A DNA stretch of 5,365 bases from Chlamydiia bacterium (lineage in GTDB: Bacteria; Chlamydiota; Chlamydiia; Chlamydiales; JACKPQ01). Both the position numbers and the translations under genes were made by a program. This document shows positions 1 through 5,365 of the stretch, piece after piece (the stretch's first letter is position 1; each line of letters begins with the position of its first letter). The stretch spans positions 1 through 5,365 of the forward strand of contig JAUILX010000077.1 in the NCBI GenBank assembly GCA_030433395.1, written 5' to 3'. Below the pieces are notes generated by a model that had not been told where the DNA came from, did no database searches, and saw nothing but the letters and a program-made list of their open reading frames with translations.

Positions 1-380
1 GCCGATTTTAAGTGATTTGCAGCCATAATTTCCTTCACGGTAACGCCATGGCGTCTTGCAATCTTTTCTAAGGCATCGCCAGACTGTACTACAACAGTTG
101 TCATCTTTGGCTTTTTGGCCACAGCAGGTTTAGGTTTAGCTGCTGGCTTTGCTACAGGCACTTCAGCTTTAGCAACTGCCACTGGCGCTAATGGTTTCGG
201 GGCTGGCTCAGCACGCTTTAGCTCACGCTTTGGCATTTCAATTTCACATTTCTGCGGGGTTTTAGCCACTGCAGCAGGTGCCTTACTCGGCGCATCAGTG
301 CGCAAGGCACTCGCAAATAAAACTACGAGTAATCCCGCATTAATCAATACTGCAATGATGATGGTATCTTTACGATTCAT
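1..380 (-). CDS. nlpD: NlpD-like LysM-domain membrane-anchored protein (partial, C-terminus off the left edge)
   Basis: Reading leftwards from the ATG at 380-378, the frame stays open for 126 codons to the window edge, so the C-terminus is missing. Seen: a short basic start (MNRKD), then one hydrophobic segment at residues 6-25 (TIIIAVLINAGLLVVLFASA), fitting an uncleaved signal anchor in the inner membrane. Residues 30-92 form an Ala/Lys/Pro-rich linker with repeated PVAxAK/KPAxAK units. From residue 94 a LysM domain begins (VVVQSGDALEKIARRHGVTV, then AANHLKS). LysM binds the glycan backbone of peptidoglycan. In NlpD/amidase-activator proteins a LysM can precede an M23 peptidase-like domain, but whether one follows here cannot be seen. 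The start is supported by GAGGAG seven bases upstream. The gene overlaps the murD end by 11 nt, suggesting translational coupling. Chlamydial operons carry a gene annotated nlpD after murD, which supports the name; the exact function is inferred. Confidence 0.85.
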   Translation of the reverse strand, partial: MNRKDTIIIAVLINAGLLVVLFASALRTDAPSKAPAAVAKTPQKCEIEMPKRELKRAEPAPKPLAPVAVAKAEVPVAKPAAKPKPAVAKKPKMTTVVVQSGDALEKIARRHGVTVKEIMAANHLKS

Positions 381-1419
381 CGCTAAACTCCTCGGCGCAT
401 TGTTTAAACACTTCGCCTCTTTGCTCAAAATCTCGGAACTGATCAAAGCTTGAGCATCCAGGCGATAACACGATCGTATCACCAACGCTTGCTTTATGAA
501 AGGCCTTTTTTGTTGCTTCTTTTAAATCTTTAACTTTTTCAACAGCAAAACCCATTCTTAGAGCCTTATCAATTGCATCTGCCGCTTGGCCAAAAACGTA
601 TATTTTTTTCACTCGCCCCTGAAAAATATGAGCCCATTTCGTAAAATCACCACCCTTCGCAAGACCGCCAGCAAGCAAAATTAGCGGCCCGTCAAGCGTT
701 TTTACCGCATGGATTACAGACTCAATATTTGTGCCTTTGCTATCATTCACAAATTTAATGCCCCGCGCCTCTTTTACAAACTCCAATCGATGCTCCGGCA
801 GCTTAAACCCTTCAATGTACTTTCTATCCAATCCAGTTAAACAAAGTGCCGCCTCTTCAATACCAATGTCTTGATAAAATTGCCCGCCCAGTTTAACCAA
901 GTGGGCAATACGCATCTTTGCAGCTCGATAGTCCTCAAAAGAAGCATACCGATCCAAATGATCGGGTGTAACATTTAAAATAACAGCAGCATCGAGCACG
1001 CGACTTGAAGCTGTCTCTAATTGATAAGAGCTCATCTCGATAACAAAAATATCGACATCCTCTGGATGATCAACCAGCGCTTGGCAAAGTGCATACCCAT
1101 TATTTCCACAGGCCAAAGCCTTCTGCCCCGCAGCCTTGAACATATACTCACAAAGCGCTACCGTTGTCGTCTTTCCATTGGTACCAGTAACTCCAATAGC
1201 TCTTTTTCGCAAATGACGCAGCCCAAATTCCATCTCGCCGATAACAGGCACCCTAGCCCTTCGATATGACGCCACACAATCATCTGATAGTGGAATACCC
1301 GGTGATAAAACCACCAAATCACACAGCTCATGCTCGCCAGCAAGGGTATACCCCTTTGCTTGCGCCAAACACTTGGCCGCAGCCGCGCTGCGCCCCTCTC
1401 CTAATACTCGTATATGCAT
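370..1419 (-). CDS. murD: UDP-N-acetylmuramoyl-L-alanine--D-glutamate ligase (MurD), compact form
   Basis: MurD is the cytoplasmic, ATP-dependent ligase that adds D-Glu to UDP-MurNAc-L-Ala. The 349-aa product shows, in order: a short Rossmann-like N-domain start (RVLGEGRS, residues 4-11) with SPGIP at 39-43; the ATP P-loop GVTGTNGKTT at 76-85 (Lys83); EMSSYQLE at 128-135; NVTPDHLDRY at 149-158; YRAAK at 164-168, whose Lys168 matches the carbamylated Lys198 of E. coli MurD; HRLEFV at 210-215; NDSKGTN at 225-231; LLAGGLAKGGDF at 248-259; and LSPGCSSFDQFRDFEQRG at 318-335, the MurD C-domain signature. It is much shorter than the roughly 440 residues of E. coli MurD. About 20 residues are missing before SPGIP, and most of the stretch between YRAAK and HRLEF is gone. 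The ATG at 1419 lies one base after the mraY stop and has no good Shine-Dalgarno, so translation probably depends on coupling. Confidence 0.95.
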   Translation of the reverse strand: MHIRVLGEGRSAAAAKCLAQAKGYTLAGEHELCDLVVLSPGIPLSDDCVASYRRARVPVIGEMEFGLRHLRKRAIGVTGTNGKTTTVALCEYMFKAAGQKALACGNNGYALCQALVDHPEDVDIFVIEMSSYQLETASSRVLDAAVILNVTPDHLDRYASFEDYRAAKMRIAHLVKLGGQFYQDIGIEEAALCLTGLDRKYIEGFKLPEHRLEFVKEARGIKFVNDSKGTNIESVIHAVKTLDGPLILLAGGLAKGGDFTKWAHIFQGRVKKIYVFGQAADAIDKALRMGFAVEKVKDLKEATKKAFHKASVGDTIVLSPGCSSFDQFRDFEQRGEVFKQCAEEFSDES

Positions 1420-1420
1420 A

Positions 1421-2527
1421 TCACTGAAACTTTAACGTTGCCAAACCAATAGCTGCAAGCACAAGACCAACCAGCCAAAAACGCAGCACCACCTTATTCT
1501 CAGGCCATCCCTTATATTCAAAATGATGGTGTAAAGGTGTACACAAAAAAATCCGCTTTTTATTGCGCAACTTATAACTACCCACTTGCAAAATCACAGA
1601 AAGTGCCTCGGCAACAAAAATGGCGCCCACTAAAGCCAACAAGCCCTCTCTTCTAAGCAATACTGCAGCCACGCCAAGCATTCCTCCCATGGCAAGAGAA
1701 CCAGTATCCCCCATAAAAACTTGGGCAGGATAACCATTATACCAAAGGAATCCCAAGGAGGCTCCTGCAATTGCACACAAGAAAATTGAAATTTCACCAC
1801 TTCCTTCGAGATGAAGGATATTGAGATAGCGCGCCAGAATCAAATGATTCGATAAAAACGCAAAAATAGCTAGCACCAGTGCTACGGGCAAAATCGTTCC
1901 TGCTGCAAGGCCATCTAAACCATCGGTCAAATTCACAGCGTTTGAGCAGCCCACAATGACAAATACGGTGATAAATCCGGCAAGGATCAGCCACCATCCA
2001 TTTAGTGAGAACAATACCCCCTTCTTAAAAGGCACAAAATAATCACCCATAATAGGTGATCCTTGTGTATAAATATAAGAGCAAAGACACAGGGCAAAAA
2101 CCGCTTGCAAAGCAAACTTTTTGCGCCCTACCAAACCTTCAGGGTGTTTAAATTTGAGTTTAAGCAAATCATCAATTACACCAATCCCTCCCATCCACAG
2201 AAGAGAAAAAGTCAAAATCCACGTGTTTGAGCAGCGCCAATCCATCCATAAAATAGCTGCAAGTAAAATACCCGCAAGCATCAAAAGACCACCCATTGTG
2301 GGTGTCATTTTTTTCTTCTGATGAAGTTTGGCAAGCGTTGGGCAATCTTCAATACGAATCGCCTGCCCGACTTTCATCTCATAGAGTTTTTGAATGAATT
2401 TGGGGCCGATCAAAATAACAAGAAGTAGCGGAGTGAGCACAGCTAAAATCATACGCGTTGAGACATAGCCAAAAACAGCTGGGATATGTGTAAAATTTTG
2501 CAGCCAATCCATTAGAAATACAATCAT
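1421..2527 (-). CDS. mraY: Phospho-N-acetylmuramoyl-pentapeptide transferase (MraY)
   Basis: MraY is the polytopic inner-membrane enzyme that transfers phospho-MurNAc-pentapeptide from UDP to undecaprenyl phosphate, giving lipid I. From the chosen ATG at 2527 it is 368 aa, close to the usual 360. Family motifs, in this numbering: PTMGG at 76-80; GVIDDLLK at 116-123, holding the Asp pair; NAVNLTDGLDGLAAG at 196-210; FMGDTGS at 271-277 (Asp274, Mg2+/catalytic region); and CTPLHHHFEYKGW at 329-341, with the His triplet at 333-335. Many hydrophobic segments alternate with these cytoplasmic loops, as expected for about ten helices. The start is decided by two facts: ATG 2527 overlaps the murF TGA as ATGA, and GGAG lies nine bases upstream. 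The longer in-frame ATG at 2542 (five extra residues) starts right on that GGAG and lacks its own site. The gene ends one base before murD. Confidence 0.97.
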   Translation of the reverse strand: MIVFLMDWLQNFTHIPAVFGYVSTRMILAVLTPLLLVILIGPKFIQKLYEMKVGQAIRIEDCPTLAKLHQKKKMTPTMGGLLMLAGILLAAILWMDWRCSNTWILTFSLLWMGGIGVIDDLLKLKFKHPEGLVGRKKFALQAVFALCLCSYIYTQGSPIMGDYFVPFKKGVLFSLNGWWLILAGFITVFVIVGCSNAVNLTDGLDGLAAGTILPVALVLAIFAFLSNHLILARYLNILHLEGSGEISIFLCAIAGASLGFLWYNGYPAQVFMGDTGSLAMGGMLGVAAVLLRREGLLALVGAIFVAEALSVILQVGSYKLRNKKRIFLCTPLHHHFEYKGWPENKVVLRFWLVGLVLAAIGLATLKFQ

Positions 2528-3708
2528 GGAATCAGTCTCCATAACTGATGGACATTCGATCCTTTAATTAACACCACATCTCCTTCTTGCACCATGCTTT
2601 GCAGCTTGAGCTTTAACGCATCAAATTCATCAAAATACTTAGCCTTGGCCCCGAGTATCTCGCAAATAACCTGACACTCTTTACCAATACAAAGCACCTC
2701 ATCAATCCCTTTTAGCAGAGCACCTAACTGCCGATGACAGCTTTGGGAAAACTTACCCAACTCCCCCATTGACCCGACAACTGCAATCTGCCGTTTTTTC
2801 TTTGGACATGCAGCTAAAGCTGCTTTAAACGAGGTCACATTGGCATTATAGCTATCGTTATAATAAGTGACACCTTCATATTCAGTGACCGTTCCCCGCC
2901 TTTCAACAACTTGAATTTTATCAAGGCCAGCTTGAATCTGATCATCGCACAAACCCAAAAAACGTGCTATACAAACGGCCGCTTTTGCATTTTCCACCAA
3001 ATGGGGAGCTTCAAAAGGCAACCGAAAAGCCATTGGCTCGTGATCGTAAATCACACCATCAGCCCCTGTAGTAGAATGCACCACTTTTAATCGAGCATCT
3101 TGCAGCAACTTAAGCTTCTCTTCAGCAATCTCAGCCAAACTATCAAAACTCTCAGCATGTGAATAGGCAATCGGACCCACAATTCCAATATCAGGCGGGG
3201 CAAGATCCACAAGCTTTTGCATTTCACCCTTACGACTCATTCCATACTCCAAAACTGCAAGCTTTGCATCTTCAGGACAATTCAAAACACATAATGGCAA
3301 AGTGAGCTGGCTATTATAGCTGCCAGGCGATCTATAAGCACCGCCCAAAACAGTGGCGGTAAATTCTTTGATAGTGGTTTTGCCCACAGATCCGGTGACA
3401 CCGATAACGCAGGTACGCCTAGACAAATAGAGACGCGCAGCAACATGACGCAAGGTTTGCTTCACATCAGCGACACGCCTGATCTGCAGACCAAAATCAG
3501 GCCCTTGATAATTGTCTGGAACAATAGCTGCAACTCCCCCTAAATCAGCAACTTCTGATAAAAACTGGGTTCCATCCGTTTGTCTGCCTGGAAGGGCAAA
3601 AAAACAACTTTTCATCTGGCAAAGCCTACTATCGATGGCATATGAGGATATCTTTAAACCGCTTAATCTTAATAGAGTTGCAATATCTTCTTCTTTTCCT
3701 GGATACAT
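2524..3708 (-). CDS. murF: UDP-N-acetylmuramoyl-tripeptide--D-alanyl-D-alanine ligase (MurF), short central domain
   Basis: MurF ligates D-Ala-D-Ala to the UDP-MurNAc-tripeptide in the cytoplasm, using ATP. Numbered from ATG 3708 (394 aa): the N-domain substrate motif AIDSR at 24-28, with FFALPGRQTDGTQF at 36-49; P-loop GVTGSVGKTT at 103-112 (Lys110) followed by IKEF; the strand AVLEYGMSRKGEM at 151-163; GPIAYSHAESF at 178-188 (the family His); NDSYNANVTSFKAAL at 284-298, very typical of MurF; and GDVVLIKGSN near the end. The frame can be extended to a TTG at 3759 (411 aa). I prefer ATG 3708 because the N-domain then begins about 25 residues before IDSR as in relatives, and because a probable promoter covers the extension. 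The 3708 ATG has no ideal Shine-Dalgarno (AAGG is 15 bases away), so some doubt remains. The protein is shorter than E. coli MurF (about 450), mainly between residues 185 and 240. It heads the mur operon here and overlaps mraY by 4 nt. Confidence 0.94.
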   Translation of the reverse strand: MYPGKEEDIATLLRLSGLKISSYAIDSRLCQMKSCFFALPGRQTDGTQFLSEVADLGGVAAIVPDNYQGPDFGLQIRRVADVKQTLRHVAARLYLSRRTCVIGVTGSVGKTTIKEFTATVLGGAYRSPGSYNSQLTLPLCVLNCPEDAKLAVLEYGMSRKGEMQKLVDLAPPDIGIVGPIAYSHAESFDSLAEIAEEKLKLLQDARLKVVHSTTGADGVIYDHEPMAFRLPFEAPHLVENAKAAVCIARFLGLCDDQIQAGLDKIQVVERRGTVTEYEGVTYYNDSYNANVTSFKAALAACPKKKRQIAVVGSMGELGKFSQSCHRQLGALLKGIDEVLCIGKECQVICEILGAKAKYFDEFDALKLKLQSMVQEGDVVLIKGSNVHQLWRLIP

Positions 3709-3731
3709 CTTTTCATAAAACCACACCTTAG

Positions 3732-3759
3732 ATTTTACTTCAAGAAGACTCACTATCAA
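3732..3759 (-). promoter_or_regulatory. Probable murF operon promoter
   Basis: On the minus strand TTGATA (3759-3754) and TAAAAT (3737-3732) are separated by 16 bp, each matching the sigma-70/sigma-66 consensus in five of six positions. The predicted transcript would begin near 3725, leaving a leader of about 17 nt before the ATG at 3708. The -35 includes the TTG that could otherwise start a longer murF, so if this promoter is used that longer start cannot be. This is predicted from sequence only. Confidence 0.5.
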
Positions 3760-3781
3760 CAGCTTGCAGAATAATCAAAAT

Positions 3782-3810
3782 TTGACAAAATAACATAATT
3801 ATGTTATAAT
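3782..3810 (+). promoter_or_regulatory. Consensus sigma-70-type promoter of the OTU gene
   Basis: The -35 TTGACA (3782-3787) and -10 TATAAT (3805-3810) are both perfect and are spaced by exactly 17 bp. TGT just before the -10 (3802-3804) gives an extended -10 as well. The expected start site is about 3816-3818, so the transcript would begin only 2-4 nt before the ATG at 3820. A promoter this close to consensus should be strong unless repressed, and the palindrome in its spacer offers a means of repression. Confidence 0.8.
3790..3807. promoter_or_regulatory. 18-bp perfect palindrome, candidate operator
   Basis: ATAACATAATTATGTTAT reads the same on both strands without a mismatch. It fills the spacer of the OTU gene promoter and takes in the first three bases of its -10, so a dimeric repressor bound here would block RNA polymerase. 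It lies about 65-80 bp upstream of the predicted murF start site. The sequence is AT-rich, which makes chance palindromes more likely. No regulator gene is visible in the window and I cannot assign the site to a family. Confidence 0.5.
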
Positions 3811-3819
3811 ACTTACATT

Positions 3820-5016
3820 ATGGCAGAGACTTTAAAAGTAAACAACGATAGCAACTACTATAAACAGTCAGTCTTTATTGAAGGCGATTCTTTATATAGG
3901 CTGATTGACCCCCAAGGTCAATCGGTCCCCGTGCACCCTCATGAGTTTACAAACTTACTCTCTGATATTCATAAAGCTGAGCAATCTCTTGATCCCAAAA
4001 TGCTCGGTGTAGCAAAGATCACCTTCGATCTTGCCAATCAAACCTTCAAGATCAATGACGAAAACTTTCAAACGCTACCGAATGCCCCCTTTAAAGCTCC
4101 ACCTTCAAAACCCACGATCAATACGCCACCCACTCAGTTTGAAAAAGAAGCCCAAGAAGCCATTGGCTCAAACCCCCGCTTTAAGCACCTACTATTCACT
4201 GAAGCTTCTACTCCAAACTTTAGAGAGGTGAAGCGAGCAAACTACGACAAAATCTTTATTACATTTCAATATAAGAACAAAACCTCTTCCCTTATTCTAG
4301 ATAGAAACAAGGGTATAGCCTACTTCTTTGATCCCTTACAATCTAAAAACGAACAACGTGAAATATTGATCTCTAAATTGAAATTACATTTTAGAAGACA
4401 TGTACGCGATATGTATAGGAAGACCTATAGAAATGAATCTGCACATACACAAAACTCAAGCGAAACAGAGCAGATCGTCTTAAGATTTTATAAAAATATG
4501 ACAAAAGACAATTTCGATGTCAAAGCCTTCTTTGCAGACGCCGAAGCTTCCAATAGTCCGCAAGAGACTAAACCTCGATCAATTATTCCAACCTATGGAG
4601 ATGGTAACTGCGGTCTACACGCTTTTGGAGAGGTTACTTTAGTTGGAAACACACCTCAATATAGATGGATAAATGGTAATCCAAAAGTACTATTACAAGA
4701 AGCCCTGCAAAAACCCATCGAAGATGAAAAGGCTCAACTACTTTTTGATGAAGCTCAAAGAGATTATTGCGAAAGGCATGAGCTTGATCCTGCATCTAGC
4801 GATATCAAAGATCGCTACCTATCCTCTTTAACCGACTCAAGCGAATACACTGGATTTAGTGAAATTCTGCTTTTCGCAAAATTTGTAGCTAAGAAAAATG
4901 TTACCCTTGAAGGCTATAAAGACTCTTATAATTTTGGCTTTGAAGAAACAATTTCAATCCGCCATATCGAAAACAAGGAAAATCCTAAGTTAAGCCATTG
5001 GGAGCGCGTCTACTAA
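3820..5016 (+). CDS. OTU-domain cysteine protease, candidate secreted deubiquitinase effector
   Basis: The 398-aa product has a C-terminal OTU-type domain from about residue 253. YGDGNCGLHAF at 259-269 is the OTU active-site motif, giving Asp261 and nucleophile Cys264. YTGFSEILLFAKFVAKKNVTL at 343-363 corresponds to the family's helix-plus-strand element (W/Y-G-x-x-E-L...NI.V). SHWERV at 392-397 matches the terminal HY-type motif, with His393 as catalytic base. OTU enzymes cut ubiquitin chains, and since bacteria lack ubiquitin the target is probably a eukaryotic host. The N-terminal 250 residues are not recognised: residues 1-20 are polar and Asn/Ser-rich, 86-107 form a Pro-rich linker, 143-195 form a strand-rich block with AYFFDPL, and 205-216 are Ser/Thr/Asn-rich. 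There is no Sec signal peptide or membrane segment, so a type III route is inferred. ATG 3820 has no Shine-Dalgarno and the next in-frame ATG is at residue 61. Sampled rows are more AT-rich than the mur genes. Confidence 0.85.
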   Translation: MAETLKVNNDSNYYKQSVFIEGDSLYRLIDPQGQSVPVHPHEFTNLLSDIHKAEQSLDPKMLGVAKITFDLANQTFKINDENFQTLPNAPFKAPPSKPTINTPPTQFEKEAQEAIGSNPRFKHLLFTEASTPNFREVKRANYDKIFITFQYKNKTSSLILDRNKGIAYFFDPLQSKNEQREILISKLKLHFRRHVRDMYRKTYRNESAHTQNSSETEQIVLRFYKNMTKDNFDVKAFFADAEASNSPQETKPRSIIPTYGDGNCGLHAFGEVTLVGNTPQYRWINGNPKVLLQEALQKPIEDEKAQLLFDEAQRDYCERHELDPASSDIKDRYLSSLTDSSEYTGFSEILLFAKFVAKKNVTLEGYKDSYNFGFEETISIRHIENKENPKLSHWERVY

Positions 5017-5026
5017 TTTTGAGAGC

Positions 5027-5056
5027 TTGACTTCTCATTTCATATCCGTCTATAAT
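5027..5056 (+). promoter_or_regulatory. Promoter of tRNA-Cys (and probably rsmI)
   Basis: TTGACT (5027-5032, five of six to consensus) and a perfect TATAAT (5051-5056) are spaced by 18 bp. Transcription should start near 5063, a few bases before the mature tRNA 5' end at 5068. It begins 11 bp after the OTU gene stop, with no convincing terminator between them. Confidence 0.8.
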
Positions 5057-5067
5057 GAGCTTCTTTT

Positions 5068-5138
5068 GGTGGCATGGCCAAGCGGTAAGGCATGGGCCTG
5101 CAAAGCCCTGATCCCCAGTTCGAATCTGGGTGCCACCT
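5068..5138 (+). tRNA. tRNA-Cys (anticodon GCA)
   Basis: A full cloverleaf can be drawn. The acceptor stem GGTGGCA (5068-5074) pairs perfectly with TGCCACC (5131-5137). The D-stem is GCC/GGC (5077-5079 with 5089-5091), with GG in the loop. The anticodon stem is GGGC/GCCC, with a T-T mismatch at its outer pair, and the loop CTGCAAA (5098-5104) has anticodon GCA at 5100-5102. The T-arm is CCCAG-TTCGAAT-CTGGG (5114-5130). Discriminator base T5138 is U73, the known identity base of tRNA-Cys. CCA is not encoded, so it must be added after 3' processing. Confidence 0.97.
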
Positions 5139-5139
5139 T

Positions 5140-5365
5140 ATGTTAACTCTTGTATCGACTCCGATTGGTAATCTAAAAGATATTTCACAGCGCGCTTTGG
5201 AGGCCTTGAAAGAATGCGACTGTATTCTTTGTGAAGATACCCGTCATAGCAAAATTTTACTTAATGCTCATGAAATAGACAAGCCCTTGATAAGTTACCA
5301 CCAATTCAATGAAAAAAAGCGCATTGATGAGCTGATGGGAAAGATCGAAAGCGGTAAGACATTTT
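5140..5365 (+). CDS. rsmI: 16S rRNA (cytidine-2'-O)-methyltransferase RsmI (partial, 3' end off the window)
   Basis: RsmI uses S-adenosylmethionine to 2'-O-methylate C1402 of 16S rRNA in the decoding centre; it belongs to the tetrapyrrole methylase-like fold family. The first 75 residues are present. They show LVSTPIGNLKDIS at 4-16, the family's N-terminal motif; CEDTRHSKILL at 31-41, where EDTRH is the RsmI signature; and ISYHQFNE at 50-57. The ATG at 5140 places TPIGN at residues 7-11 as in relatives. There is no room for a ribosome site, because the tRNA-Cys discriminator base is only two positions before the ATG. An in-frame ATG at 5092 would lie inside the tRNA and is unlikely. The gene probably shares the tRNA promoter. 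Confidence 0.93.
   Translation, partial: MLTLVSTPIGNLKDISQRALEALKECDCILCEDTRHSKILLNAHEIDKPLISYHQFNEKKRIDELMGKIESGKTF

Noticed and set aside
115..453. A 112-codon plus-strand reading frame rich in Ala/Gly/Thr
   Set aside because: It lies opposite the Ala/Lys/Pro-rich linker of the LysM protein and the murD end. Its bias is what the complement of Ala/Pro/Lys codons gives, and it has no recognisable domain.
1021..1269. Plus-strand reading frame of 82 codons within murD
   Set aside because: It is antisense to the P-loop region of a clearly conserved gene, with no ribosome site and no recognisable motif.
3512..3718. Plus-strand reading frame of 68 codons antisense to the murF N-terminus
   Set aside because: The opposite strand encodes conserved MurF motifs (IDSR, FFALPG), so this frame is a shadow.
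4031..4231. Reading frame of 66 codons inside the OTU gene in another frame
   Set aside because: It is Lys/Pro-rich because of frame-shifted Pro and Lys codons of the linker; no start signal or domain is seen.
5020..5037. TGAGA...TCTCA inverted repeat after the OTU gene as a terminator
   Set aside because: The stem is only five base pairs, has no T-run after it and overlaps the -35 of the tRNA promoter.
5068..5138. tRNA-Cys as the integration site of a mobile island carrying the OTU gene
   Set aside because: Islands usually insert at the 3' end of a tRNA gene, but here the 3' side goes straight into rsmI. No duplicate of the tRNA end, integrase or flanking direct repeat is visible.
1..5365. 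CRISPR array, insertion sequence or toxin-antitoxin pair
   Set aside because: I saw no regularly spaced repeats, no transposase-like frame and no small paired genes; the window is almost wholly filled by the listed genes.

Overview
The window most likely comes from a chlamydia, probably an environmental or amoeba-associated lineage (Waddlia/Parachlamydia/Simkania-like) rather than a Chlamydia species. On the minus strand it carries murF, mraY, murD and then a LysM protein whose first residues are MNRKD. This is the order I know from Chlamydia genomes (murF-mraY-murD-nlpD-ftsW-murG-murC). GC content is intermediate: hand counts of a few 60-base rows give about 45% in the mur genes and about 40% in the OTU gene. 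Lineage is inferred from gene order and protein flavour, not from a database search.

Left three quarters (1-3708, minus strand): a tightly packed peptidoglycan operon read right to left. MurF adds D-Ala-D-Ala to the UDP-MurNAc-tripeptide, MraY transfers the resulting pentapeptide precursor to undecaprenyl phosphate, and MurD adds D-Glu earlier in the pathway. An NlpD-like, membrane-anchored LysM protein follows and runs off the left edge. The junctions are coupled: murF/mraY share ATGA, mraY/murD are 1 nt apart, and murD/nlpD overlap by 11 nt with a strong GAGGAG ribosome site. A probable promoter (TTGATA-N16-TAAAAT) lies inside the longest murF reading frame and argues that the ATG at 3708 is the true murF start. 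MurD, and to a lesser degree MurF, are unusually short in the middle of the protein.

Divergent intergenic region (3709-3819): besides the murF promoter it holds a perfect-consensus promoter on the plus strand (TTGACA-N17-TATAAT with an extended -10 TG). An exact 18-bp palindrome sits in the spacer of that promoter, as a repressor operator would.

Right part (3820-5365, plus strand): the 398-aa product of 3820-5016 has an OTU-type cysteine protease domain at its C terminus (YGDGNCGLHAF and a terminal SHWERV). It is the accessory, host-directed element of the window: a candidate secreted deubiquitinase with an uncharacterised N-terminal half. It is followed by a tRNA-Cys(GCA) gene with its own clear promoter, and then by the 5' end of rsmI, whose ATG begins two bases after the tRNA discriminator base. 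No stretch longer than about 110 bases lacks a gene.
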